Positions 7,250 to 15,384 of a stretch of 64,000 nt of DNA are shown here, piece by piece. Below the pieces are notes generated by a model that ran no database searches, had not been told where the DNA came from, and saw nothing but the letters and a program-made list of their open reading frames with translations. The first letter of the stretch is position 1. Every line of letters starts with the position of its first letter. The DNA is from JAABTL01 sp964465355 (GTDB lineage Bacteria > Deinococcota > Deinococci > Deinococcales > Trueperaceae), in the NCBI GenBank assembly GCA_964465355.1, contig CAYXJZ010000008.1:1-64000 (forward strand), given 5' to 3'. The translations under genes and the position numbers were made by a program.

Positions 7250-9307
7250 TCAGTCTTCGGCCAGGCCGGCGACGAGGGCGTCGAGCTGCGCCTGGGTCTG
7301 GCCACGCAGTTCGGCCAGGTCGACCAGTTCGACCCGGATCTCGTCGAGCTGATCCTCCTGCGACTCCAGGTCACGCAGGTAGCGCTGGTAGAGCGAGCTG
7401 GTGCGATCGAGCGCCACCATGTTCTGGCGGATGCGGTCCTGGTCGCGGTGGATGGCGGTGATCACGTCGTTGCGGTCACGCACCTCTCGGTCGATGCGGC
7501 CGAGCTCGCGTTGCAGCGCCACCACCTGCTCCAGCGTCTGGCGGTCCTGGGCGCTGAGCTCCATGTTCTGCAGGTAGAAGGCGATCTGCTCAGCCGCCAC
7601 GTTGGACACGGCCACGATGCGCAGGTCCTGACGCTCGGTGACCACCTCGAGCTCGCAGACGCTGCCGGCCTCGCAGTCCAGGTGCACGGGCACCGTCGGG
7701 TCGACGGGGGCCGACCCCTCGCCGGACACCAGCACGCCGTAGCGGTAGGAGAAGGCGGTCTCGGCCGGCGCCTGGTCGGGCGAGACGGGCTCGAAGCCGC
7801 TGCGCCGCGCGTGGGCGATGACCAGGAAGGAGGCCTGGTCGCCTCGCGCGTCGATGCGGTAGCGGGCGACGTCGCGGCTGCGGTAGCTCAGCTCCAGCGT
7901 GCTGCCGAGCAGCCGCACGGCCACCACCTGCTCGTTGCCCCTGTTCTCGATGCGGGTCACGTGCAGGTCGAGGTCGACCGCGTAGGTCAGGAGGCGATCG
8001 TCGCCGGGGATGATGTCCTGGATCAGGGCGTTGCCGGTGAAGCCGCCTGCGTCGAAGACCGAGACCGGGCCGCCAGCCAAGTGCAGGTCGGTGTCGTTGA
8101 CCAGCCGCAGGCCGCGCAGGGGGTGGTCGGCCAACACAGCAGGGTCGTAGACCGACAGCTGGTGCGCCTCGACCCGCTGCTGCACGATGGGGATCATGGT
8201 CGACTCGAAGCGCGCCACCGAGATGGGCTGGCTCACCACGTAGGCGAAGGTGGCGCCGCTGCGGCTGCCTTCGGCGGCGGCCTCCACGCCCGCGCCGGCC
8301 AGTTGGGGCGCGAAGGCGTCCTCCATCATGGCCATGTCGGCCCTGGCGGATGGCATGGGCGCGGCCAGCGCGGCGCCCAAGGCGGGCGCGCGCTCGGCGT
8401 CGTAGGTCTGCGGCAGGATGCTGGCGTCGACGGCGGTGCTCACCCTAGGGCGATGCACGTACACCGGCTCGAAGAGCCCGGCGATGAAGGAGATGGGGCG
8501 GCCGGCCACGAAGGTGACCGAGACGTCCACCAGGTCGAGGTGGGTGGGGTTGTCGAAGATGGCCCAGCCCTGCAGGTCGGCGCTGCCGTCGTCGCCGAGC
8601 AGCAGCCTGTAGCTGGTCTTCCACACCGGCATCTCGCGCACGTAGCCCACCGAGACCCGCCGCTCGCCCTCACCCTCGAAGCGCAGGCGCACCGTCTTGT
8701 CGTCCTGGCTCCGGTAGCGGGCCAGCGCCATCAGCGCCGCGTCCAGCTCGGCTTGCAGCTCGGGTCGCTCGAAGCTGACCTGGCTGACCTCGTCCAGCGC
8801 CAGCCGCTGCAGGCCGTCGCTGGTGGCCAGCGTCAGGTAGTCGCGCGGCGGCTGCTCCGGCACGTTGACCCGCTCGACGTTGACGATCACGCCGACCACC
8901 TCGCGGGTGGCCTGCAGGCGCACGCTCTCGCCCCTCGCCTGCGACAGGATCTGGGCCATGGTGGGGTTGCCGGAGAGGTCGAGGGAGTAGCTGCCGAGGA
9001 TGCGGTTCAGCGGGTCGCGCGATGGGTAGCGCACGGCTTGCACCTGGCCGCCGTCAAAGTCCTGCAGCACCAGGCTCTGCAGCAGGTCGTCCATGTTCTC
9101 GGTGGCGACCGGCAGCTCCACCTCCTGCGTGCCGTTCACGGTGCCGCTGTGCTCGAAGTAGGCCACGCCGCTGGTGAAGAGCACCACGCGCGTCACGGGT
9201 AGTTCGGTCACGGACGGCACCTCCTGGGCCATGGCGAACGAGCATAGGGCGGCCAGGCAGGCCGCCGCCCAGAGGGCGTAAGCTGGCTTTCCTTCGTGTT
9301 GTCTCAT
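7250..9307 (-). CDS. Exported DUF4139 domain protein
   Basis: 685 residues with signal peptide MRQHEGKPAYALWAAACLAA ending at AMAQ. The N-terminal part (VTRVVLFTSGVAYFEHSGTV) and the centre (VGYVREMPVWKTSYRLLLGD, WAIFDNPTHLDLVDVSVTFV) match the DUF4139 family of beta-rich surface proteins. The C-terminal 90 residues are charged and predicted coiled coil (LQRELGRIDREVRDRNDVI onward, then LESQEDQLDEIRVELVDLAE). ATG 9307 has an AGGA 8 bases upstream. The function of the family is not established; export and the coiled coil suggest an envelope structural or anchoring role. The exported phosphoesterase is downstream. Confidence 0.8.
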   Translation of the reverse strand: MRQHEGKPAYALWAAACLAALCSFAMAQEVPSVTELPVTRVVLFTSGVAYFEHSGTVNGTQEVELPVATENMDDLLQSLVLQDFDGGQVQAVRYPSRDPLNRILGSYSLDLSGNPTMAQILSQARGESVRLQATREVVGVIVNVERVNVPEQPPRDYLTLATSDGLQRLALDEVSQVSFERPELQAELDAALMALARYRSQDDKTVRLRFEGEGERRVSVGYVREMPVWKTSYRLLLGDDGSADLQGWAIFDNPTHLDLVDVSVTFVAGRPISFIAGLFEPVYVHRPRVSTAVDASILPQTYDAERAPALGAALAAPMPSARADMAMMEDAFAPQLAGAGVEAAAEGSRSGATFAYVVSQPISVARFESTMIPIVQQRVEAHQLSVYDPAVLADHPLRGLRLVNDTDLHLAGGPVSVFDAGGFTGNALIQDIIPGDDRLLTYAVDLDLHVTRIENRGNEQVVAVRLLGSTLELSYRSRDVARYRIDARGDQASFLVIAHARRSGFEPVSPDQAPAETAFSYRYGVLVSGEGSAPVDPTVPVHLDCEAGSVCELEVVTERQDLRIVAVSNVAAEQIAFYLQNMELSAQDRQTLEQVVALQRELGRIDREVRDRNDVITAIHRDQDRIRQNMVALDRTSSLYQRYLRDLESQEDQLDEIRVELVDLAELRGQTQAQLDALVAGLAED

Positions 9308-9402
9308 GCCCACGATCCTAAGGGCGCAGCCCTCTGACTCTATGTGAATCGGTCCTGCCTGGCCTTCACGTCGAAGGGGCCTTCACGTCGCATGATCTTG
9401 CT

Positions 9403-10062
9403 ATGCGCATGCAACTCGACCACCTCGTTTACGCCGGCCCCGACCTCGCCGCGCTGACCGACGCCCTGTCGGGTCGCCACGGCCTGCAGGCTACGCCGGG
9501 CGGCCGCCATCCTGCCCAGGGCACGCACAACGCGCTGCTCGGCCTGGATGGCGGCAGCTACCTGGAACTGCTCGCACCCGACCCGGATGGCATGGTTGGC
9601 GACTGGGCGCGGTCCATCGCCTCCTTGGATGGCCCGGCCATGCACGCCTGGTGCCTGCGGGTGGACGACGCCGGCGCGGCCGCGGCTGCCTTGGGCGCCG
9701 CCGGCTTGGGCAGCCGCCGCCTGCCCGGCTCGCGCACGCGCCCGGACGGCAGCACGCTGCGCTGGGAGCTCGTCTTCGCCGAGGGGGCAGGCTTCGGCGG
9801 GCTCATGCCCTTCTTCGTCGACTGGCAGGGGTCTGTGCATCCCGCGGCCGACTTGCCGCAGGCGGCTCGGTTCATCGGTCTGGAGCTGCGCCATCCTCGC
9901 GCTTCGGCGTTGCGAAGGCTGCTGGAAGGCCTGGGTGGGATCCCGGCGGGGGTGGACATCGTCGACACCGCCGATGATCGACCCTGGATGCGGCTGAGCT
10001 TGGATGGGCCAGCCGGTGTGGTGGAGCTGAGCGGTGAGGGCGGGCTCATGACGGGCGGTTGA
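9403..10062 (+). CDS. VOC/glyoxalase-like domain protein
   Basis: 219 residues, starting MRMQLDHLVYAGPDL, the entry strand of a vicinal-oxygen-chelate (Glyoxalase_3-type) fold. The putative metal ligand His7 is followed by GTHNALLGLDGGSYLELLAPDP and PFFVDWQGSVHPA. Such proteins of about 200-280 residues are widespread and mostly uncharacterised. Transcription probably begins at the start codon, because CATGAT ends 6 bases upstream and no ribosome site is visible. It is divergent from the DUF4139 gene. Downstream lies the 3' end of the convergent siderophore operon. Confidence 0.8.
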   Translation: MRMQLDHLVYAGPDLAALTDALSGRHGLQATPGGRHPAQGTHNALLGLDGGSYLELLAPDPDGMVGDWARSIASLDGPAMHAWCLRVDDAGAAAAALGAAGLGSRRLPGSRTRPDGSTLRWELVFAEGAGFGGLMPFFVDWQGSVHPAADLPQAARFIGLELRHPRASALRRLLEGLGGIPAGVDIVDTADDRPWMRLSLDGPAGVVELSGEGGLMTGG

Positions 10063-10110
10063 GGTGCAGCTCGAGGTAGCGCGACCCCTGGGTCCGGTCC
10101 CGGAGGACGG

Positions 10111-11262
10111 TCAGTCGGCGCCTTCCGGCCGGATGCCGAGGTGGTCGGCCAGGGTGCTGCCCCGGTAGTCGCTGCGGAACAGGCCGGCCTCGACCAACCG
10201 TGGCACCACCTCGTCGAGGAAGAGCTCTAGGGATGACAAGGCGCCGCCTGGCAGGAGGATGAAGCCGTCGGCCGCGCCTACCTCGAACCAGGCCGTGATG
10301 GCCTGGTAGGCGTCGTCCGGCGTGCCGACCACGCCGCCATGCACCTGGCGCTGGGGCTGCGGTGGTCGCTCCGCCCCCGTCGTGGTCAAGTCGTGGGCCA
10401 GTTCATCCAACGCCCTCGCCTCCGCCCGCGTGCTCGCAAGGGTGAAGGCGAAGCCGGGCATCAGCCGCACCGCGTCCGCGCGCCTGCCCGCCTCCATGGC
10501 CAGGTCGGCGTAGCTGCGCCGCTGGGCCTGAGCGTCCTGAATGTCGATGGCCGAGGCGAACACGGCGTCCGCCTGCCGGGCTGCCAGGCGCCTGGCGCCC
10601 TCTGAACCACCGGCGTGGAGCAGCGGCAGCGGCTCCGGCCCGTGCTGCGGCAGGCTGAGCGGGCCGGCGACGCTGAAGTGCTCGTTGCTGACGTCGATGG
10701 GCAGGACACGCGAGGCGTCGGCGTAGCGGCCGGCGGCGCGGTCGATGAGCTGGGCGTCGTGGGGCCAACTGGCGAACAGTCGCCGCACCACATCGACGAA
10801 GGCCTCGGCGCGTGCATGGCGCTGATCGCTTGAAGGCATGGCCTCCAGCCCATGGTTCCGCTCGCCGCTCAGCGATGTCACCACGTTCCAGCCGGCCCTG
10901 CCGCCGCTGACGTGGTTCAGCGACTGCAGCTGGCGGGCGGTGGCGTATGGGTCGGCGAAGGTGGCGGAGATCGTCGGCACGAGCCCGATGTGCCTGGTAT
11001 GGGTGGCGATGGCCGACATCATGACGATGGGCTCGAGGCCGGCGAAGCCGGGCCAGGTGGCCAAGGTGCCTGCGTCCAGTTGCAGCGCGTCAGGCTTGAA
11101 GACGAAGTCCAGCTTCGCCGCCTCGGCGCGCTGCGCCAGTTGGATGAACAGCGCTGGGCTGAACAGCTCCTCGATGCGGCTGCCCTCCCGCCGCCAGGCG
11201 CCGCCTCGCCACCAGGTGGCGGAGAGGGAGAGCCCGAGATGCATGTGGCGCCTGGCGGCCAC
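10111..11262 (-). CDS. FMN-dependent monooxygenase, NtaA/SnaA/DszA (LLM) type
   Basis: 383 residues. MHLGLSLSATWWRGGAWR opens the luciferase-like TIM barrel; the family block VTSLSGERNHGL (NVVTS motif) and LLHAGGSEGARRLAARQADAVF are clear signatures of the NtaA/SnaA/DszA/EmoA group, which uses FMNH2 from a separate reductase. NtaA and EmoA oxidise metal-chelated aminopolycarboxylates. Here the gene starts only one base after the stop of the siderophore ATPase gene, so it belongs to the iron-uptake operon. It may act on a ferric chelator after import (inference). GTG 11262 is used; ATG 11244 is an alternative. Confidence 0.88.
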   Translation of the reverse strand: MAARRHMHLGLSLSATWWRGGAWRREGSRIEELFSPALFIQLAQRAEAAKLDFVFKPDALQLDAGTLATWPGFAGLEPIVMMSAIATHTRHIGLVPTISATFADPYATARQLQSLNHVSGGRAGWNVVTSLSGERNHGLEAMPSSDQRHARAEAFVDVVRRLFASWPHDAQLIDRAAGRYADASRVLPIDVSNEHFSVAGPLSLPQHGPEPLPLLHAGGSEGARRLAARQADAVFASAIDIQDAQAQRRSYADLAMEAGRRADAVRLMPGFAFTLASTRAEARALDELAHDLTTTGAERPPQPQRQVHGGVVGTPDDAYQAITAWFEVGAADGFILLPGGALSSLELFLDEVVPRLVEAGLFRSDYRGSTLADHLGIRPEGAD

Positions 11263-11263
11263 C

Positions 11264-12118
11264 CTAGGTTCCCCGTGCCGGGTCCTCGTGGCCGAGGCTG
11301 GCGATGGGGATCACCATCGGCGTGCCGGTGACGGGGTCTGGCACGATGCGCGCCTGCAGACCGAAGACCTCGGCGATGCGCTGTTCCGTCAGGACGTCGG
11401 CCGGCGCGCCGGTGGCGCGCACCTCCCCGCGGTGCATGACCGCCAGGTGGTCGGCGTAGCGCGCGGCCTGGTTCAGGTCGTGGAGCACCATGACGATGGT
11501 GCGCCCCTGCTCCCGGTTCAGCCTGCGCACGAGCTCGAGCACCTCGAGCTGATGCGCCACGTCGAGGTAGGTGGTGGGCTCGTCCAGCAGCATCAGCGGC
11601 GTGTCCTGGGCCAGCGCCATCGCCAACCAGACACGCTGGCGCTGGCCGCCTGAGAGCTCGTCGACGCTCTGCTGCGCCAGCTCGGCCACGCGTGTTGCCT
11701 CCATGGCCGCCTGCACCGCCTGCTGATCCTGGATCGACCACTGCTGCAACATGCGCTGGTGCGGGAAGCGGCCGCGCGCCACCAGGTCGACCACGGCGAT
11801 GCCGAAGGGCGCGACCGAGGCTTGGGGCAGCAGGCCGAGGCGGCGGGCCACCTCCTTGGTGTGGTAGCTGCGGATGTCCTTGCCGTCGAGCACCACCTGA
11901 CCGTCGCCCGGTGCGAGCAGCCGGGCCAGCGCGCGCAGCAGCGTGGACTTGCCGCAGGCGTTGGGCCCGATGATCACCGTGACCTTGCCATGGGGGATCT
12001 CCAGCCAGAGGTCGGTGGAGACGACGCGGCTGTCGTAGGCGAGGGTCAGCGCTTCGGCCCGGAGCTGGCCGCGCGCTTCCGTCTGTTGCTGTGGCATCGC
12101 GTCCGTTTCCTTGGGCAC
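11264..12118 (-). CDS. Iron-siderophore ABC transporter ATP-binding protein (FepC/FhuC type)
   Basis: 284 residues with all ABC motifs: Walker A GPNACGKST, Q-loop LLPQASVAPFG, signature LSGGQRQRV, Walker B LMLLDEPT, switch VLHDLNQAARY. Similarity is to FepC/FhuC ATPases that drive FecCD permeases. Its GTG start follows the permease stop by one base (TAGGGTG), the same junction seen between this gene and the monooxygenase downstream. It probably works with the two permeases and the binding protein upstream to import ferric siderophores. Confidence 0.93.
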   Translation of the reverse strand: MPKETDAMPQQQTEARGQLRAEALTLAYDSRVVSTDLWLEIPHGKVTVIIGPNACGKSTLLRALARLLAPGDGQVVLDGKDIRSYHTKEVARRLGLLPQASVAPFGIAVVDLVARGRFPHQRMLQQWSIQDQQAVQAAMEATRVAELAQQSVDELSGGQRQRVWLAMALAQDTPLMLLDEPTTYLDVAHQLEVLELVRRLNREQGRTIVMVLHDLNQAARYADHLAVMHRGEVRATGAPADVLTEQRIAEVFGLQARIVPDPVTGTPMVIPIASLGHEDPARGT

Positions 12119-12119
12119 C

Positions 12120-13181
12120 CTAGACCTGCTTCGACCGGGTCAGGAGCCAGATGAGGTAGATCCCGCCGACCAGACCGGTCATGCGGCCGATGGGGAGGAC
12201 GAGGTTGCCTGGGATGGCCTGGGAGAGGACATCGGCCAGCACCATCAGGCTGGCGCCGGTGGCGGCGGCGCTGAGCACCGGCACGGTGGCCTGGCCGGTC
12301 AGGCGTGCGGCCAGCTGCGGCGCGGCCAGCGCGACGAAGGCGATGGGGCCGACCGCCCCGACCGCCAAGGCGGCCAGCAGGACGCCGACCAACATCGTGA
12401 TCAGGCGCACCCGTTCCACCGGCACGCCGAGCTGCCTCGCCAGGTCGTCGCCCATCTCGATGAGCGTGAGGCGGCGGGCGTGGAGCATCACCAGCGGCAG
12501 CAGGACGAGCGTGCCGAACATCGTCGGCAGGGCGTGGTCCCAGGTCCGGGCGTTCAGCGAGCCGGCCAGCCAGAGGTTGGCGTTCACGGCGCTGTCGATG
12601 TTGCCCATCACCAGCAGGAGCCCGTTGAAGGCGCTCAGCACGGCGCCCACCCCGATGCCAACCAGCACAAGGCGGTAGCCGCCGGTGGTGCGTCCCTTCC
12701 GGGACAGCAGGTAGACGGCGGTGGCGGTGAGCAGGCCGCTGAGCACGGCCGCCAGCGCGATCTGCAGAGGCCCTGCGCCGAAGAGGATGATGGCGGCGAT
12801 CGCGCCTGCCGCCGCGCCGGTGGTGAAGCCGATGACGTCTGGGGAGCCGAGCGCGTTGCGCGACACCGACTGGAAGATGGCGCCTGCGACGGCAAGGGCG
12901 GCGCCGGCGAAGATGCCGGTGACGACGCGCGGCAAGCGGATGTGGAGGATGATCCGCTCGGCCACGCCGCCCTCGCTGCGGCCGAGCAGGATGCGGACGA
13001 TCTCCGCCACCTCCACCTTGTAGCTGCCGATGGTCATCGCCACCACCGAGCAGGCGAGGGTGAAGGCCAGCAGCAGCATGGTCACGACGATGACGCGCGG
13101 GTGCAGCACGAGGGACAGGCGGCCGCGGCGCCAGATGGTGCCGCTGATGGTCACCTGGAGGCGGGCGTCGCGCAGGCTCAC
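12120..13181 (-). CDS. FecCD-family iron-siderophore permease
   Basis: 353 residues, about ten membrane segments. Family landmarks are LPRVVTGIFAGAALAVAGAIFQ, the cytoplasmic GMIDD-like loop seen as EMGDDLARQLGVPVERVR, and GPIAFVALAAPQLAARL near the C-terminus. FepD/FepG proteins form a two-subunit channel, and this is the second of the pair. The GTG start overlaps the upstream permease stop by 4 bases, indicating coupled translation and a heterodimer. Confidence 0.93.
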   Translation of the reverse strand: MSLRDARLQVTISGTIWRRGRLSLVLHPRVIVVTMLLLAFTLACSVVAMTIGSYKVEVAEIVRILLGRSEGGVAERIILHIRLPRVVTGIFAGAALAVAGAIFQSVSRNALGSPDVIGFTTGAAAGAIAAIILFGAGPLQIALAAVLSGLLTATAVYLLSRKGRTTGGYRLVLVGIGVGAVLSAFNGLLLVMGNIDSAVNANLWLAGSLNARTWDHALPTMFGTLVLLPLVMLHARRLTLIEMGDDLARQLGVPVERVRLITMLVGVLLAALAVGAVGPIAFVALAAPQLAARLTGQATVPVLSAAATGASLMVLADVLSQAIPGNLVLPIGRMTGLVGGIYLIWLLTRSKQV

Positions 13182-14218
13182 AGCTGCACCAGCTTCCGGC
13201 GCCGCACCAGCACCACGAAGAAGGGCCCGCCGATGAGCGAGACGAGGATGCCGACCGCCACCTCGCTAGGCTGGGCGATCAGCCGCCCGATCACGTCAGA
13301 GCCGACGACCAGCAGGGCGCCGATCAGCATGGCGTACGGCAGCAGCCAGCGGTGGTCGGGGCCGGTGATGAGGCGGGCAAGATGCGGCGAGACGAGGCCG
13401 ACGAAGCCGACGGGGCCGGCGGCAGCCGTGGCGCTGCCGGAGAGCAGGATCACCGAGATGGCCGACAGGCTGAGCACGGCCACCGGGTTGCTGCCGAGCG
13501 CCCTGGCCAGGTCGTTGCCGAGTGCGGCCGCATCGAGCGCCTTGGCCAGGAACAGGGCCAGCAGCAGCCCCGCCGTGGCCAGGCCGAGGACGGGCAGTAG
13601 CACGTCGAAGCCGCGACCCTGCAGCGAGCCGACCGCCCAGAAGCGGAAGTTGTCGAGCACCAGTTGATCGCTGTTGAGGATGACGAGCTGCGTGAGCGAG
13701 CCGAGCACCACCGACAGGGCGGCCCCGGCCAGCACGAGCCGCACCGGGTTGGTGCCCTTGCGCAGGCCGCCGAGCAGGTAGACCAGCGTTCCGGCGGCTG
13801 CTGCGCCGACCAAGGCGAAGCCCATGTAGCCGAAGGGGCTGCGCACGCCGAAGGCGGCGATGGCGATGACCACGGCGGCAGCCGCACCGGCGTTGACGCC
13901 GAGGAGGCCGGTGTCGGCCAAGGGGTTGCGGGTCAGTGCCTGCATGACGGCGCCGGCCACGCCGAGCGCGGCGCCGACGATGAGCGCGAGCAGCGTGCGG
14001 GGGACGCGCAGATGGCGCACCAGCAGGTGATCGGCCAGCTGTGGGTCGTGGTGGAAGACGGCGTCCCAGGTGACCGCCAGCGGCAGGGGCCGAGTCCCAA
14101 CGGCCAGGCTGATCAGGAGCAGCGCCAACAGGACGATGGCGCCGATGACGAGCCCGCTGACGCGGGCCCGGCGCCGCAGGGTCTGGACGTTCGCCGCCGC
14201 GACCGTCGCTGTGGTCAT
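13178..14218 (-). CDS. FecCD-family iron-siderophore permease
   Basis: 346 residues, first permease of the pair. After a basic N-terminus come about ten helices, with LRVPRTLLALIVGAALGVAG and VMQALTRNPLADTGLLGVNAG as FecCD landmarks and GPVGFVGLVSPHLARLITG near the end. ATG 14218 is preceded by GAGGAACCC, a plausible ribosome site. A longer open frame upstream runs through the hairpin and binding-protein gene and is not used. It is separated from the binding-protein gene by 89 bp containing a strong hairpin. Confidence 0.93.
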   Translation of the reverse strand: MTTATVAAANVQTLRRRARVSGLVIGAIVLLALLLISLAVGTRPLPLAVTWDAVFHHDPQLADHLLVRHLRVPRTLLALIVGAALGVAGAVMQALTRNPLADTGLLGVNAGAAAAVVIAIAAFGVRSPFGYMGFALVGAAAAGTLVYLLGGLRKGTNPVRLVLAGAALSVVLGSLTQLVILNSDQLVLDNFRFWAVGSLQGRGFDVLLPVLGLATAGLLLALFLAKALDAAALGNDLARALGSNPVAVLSLSAISVILLSGSATAAAGPVGFVGLVSPHLARLITGPDHRWLLPYAMLIGALLVVGSDVIGRLIAQPSEVAVGILVSLIGGPFFVVLVRRRKLVQL

Positions 14219-14248
14219 GGGTTCCTCGGGCTTCTTCGGGGCGGTGGG

Positions 14249-14277
14249 TGCGCGCCCGCCATGAAGGCGGGCGCGCA
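14249..14277 (-). terminator. Intra-operon hairpin between binding protein and permeases
   Basis: Perfect 12-bp stem (14249-14260 with 14266-14277) and a 5-base loop, without a T-run. It sits just behind the binding-protein gene. Such hairpins usually protect or partly terminate the transcript so that binding protein is made in excess over membrane subunits. Confidence 0.65.
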
Positions 14278-14307
14278 TCGGCCGGATGGGGTGGGATCTG
14301 CCGCCGG

Positions 14308-15270
14308 TCAGTGACCGAAGCGGGCGCGGACGCTCTCGACGATCTCCAGGGAGCTGTAGTAGTCGATGCGGAAGGAGTTGATGCCAAGGCCGTAGACCTG
14401 GCCGGCGCGCACCGAAGGCAGGGCGCCGAGGATGATGTGGTCGACGAAGTCGGCGACGTTGTCCTCTGCACGGCTGAGCAGGAAGGTGGTCTCGGAGCTC
14501 AGGTCGACGAGGTTCTCGAAGGGCGCCCACACGAAGTCGGCGCGCTGACCGGCCTGGGCGTGCCAGGCGGGGTCGGGATCCTCGACCACGAAGCCAAGCG
14601 CCTCGAGCAGCGAGGCATGCGGGCCGCCGATGCGGGCGATGGGGTTGGTGGTGCCGGGACCGTTGAAGCTGATGACGTTGGCTGTGCCGTCTGGCAGGCT
14701 CAGCGTGGCGGCGACCTCGGCCACGTGCTGGTCGTAGCCGGCGAGGATGGCCTCGGTCTCGGCCTCACTGCCGAGGGCGACGGCCAGTTCGGTGGCCAGC
14801 GACTGCCAGGTCTGGCTGCCGTAGTCCACCACGATGGTGGGGGCGATCAGCTGGAACTCGGCCAACTGGGCAAGGGCGGCGTCGCCGCCGGTGGTCGCCA
14901 CCACGATCAGGTCGGGTTGGGCGGCGTAGGCCGCCTCGAGGTCGACGGCGCCCGCCGGCCACACGTTGATCACACCGCGTTCGGCAGCCACGGCCGCCCA
15001 CTGCGCGAAGTACTGGCCGTTGGCCGCCGAGCCGCTGCCGATGACCGGCGCGTCGATGGCCAGCAGCGTGCCAGTGACGCTGACGGCGGTGGACAGGACC
15101 CTCGTCGGTTGGCTGGGGATCTCCGTGGTGGAGCCGTCGGCGTTGCTGAAGGTGCGCGGCCAACCCATCTCTCCCTGGGCCAGGGCCTGGGGGAGGACGG
15201 TGAGGATGCAGGCGAGCAGGACGACGATCGTCCCCCGCAGATGGGGGCGTCGCTGGGACGGGGTTCTCAT
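14308..15270 (-). CDS. Iron-siderophore ABC transporter substrate-binding protein (FepB/FhuD fold)
   Basis: 320 residues. The signal sequence is MRTPSQRRPHLRGTIVVLLA, continuing CILTVLPQALAQ. The cysteine in it is not in a lipobox context, so a cleaved soluble protein is likely. The mature part has the class III binding-protein layout: RTFSNADGSTTEIPSQPTRVLS, LEAAYAAQPDLIVVATTGG, a long connecting helix, and LGINSFRIDYYSSLEIVE at the end. ATG 15270 is chosen because it starts the signal peptide. It is the first gene of the siderophore operon and divergent from the esterase gene. Confidence 0.9.
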   Translation of the reverse strand: MRTPSQRRPHLRGTIVVLLACILTVLPQALAQGEMGWPRTFSNADGSTTEIPSQPTRVLSTAVSVTGTLLAIDAPVIGSGSAANGQYFAQWAAVAAERGVINVWPAGAVDLEAAYAAQPDLIVVATTGGDAALAQLAEFQLIAPTIVVDYGSQTWQSLATELAVALGSEAETEAILAGYDQHVAEVAATLSLPDGTANVISFNGPGTTNPIARIGGPHASLLEALGFVVEDPDPAWHAQAGQRADFVWAPFENLVDLSSETTFLLSRAEDNVADFVDHIILGALPSVRAGQVYGLGINSFRIDYYSSLEIVESVRARFGH

Positions 15271-15301
15271 GGTGCCTCTTCCCTCGTTAGGGTCTCGGGT
15301 C

Positions 15302-15360
15302 TTTGTCGCGCGAGACAAACACTCGCGCCGACCTTAGCCTAATCCGAGTGATATCGTCAA
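15302..15360. promoter_or_regulatory. Divergent siderophore promoter region with two candidate iron-regulator sites
   Basis: Two elements stand out in the 114-bp gap between the binding-protein and esterase genes. One is a perfect inverted repeat, TTTGTC-N6-GACAAA (15302-15319). The other is TTAGCCTAA (15334-15342), whose complement TTAGGCTAA equals the core of DtxR/IdeR boxes. For the minus-strand operon, TTGACG (15355-15360) can serve as -35 with the TTAGGCTAA element in the spacer/-10 area, a position suitable for iron-dependent repression. The regulator is an inference. Confidence 0.45.
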
Positions 15361-15384
15361 GATTGAGCGCCAAGGAGACCCGCC

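Noticed and set aside
7049..9202. 717-codon plus-strand open frame opposite DUF4139
   Set aside because: Codon composition (His/Val/Gln/Arg-rich) is that of an antisense frame in GC-rich DNA, and no start signal is present.
9363..9390. Direct repeat CCTTCACGTCG twice, upstream of the VOC gene
   Set aside because: Period of 17 bp and no relation to other sites; too little to call an operator.
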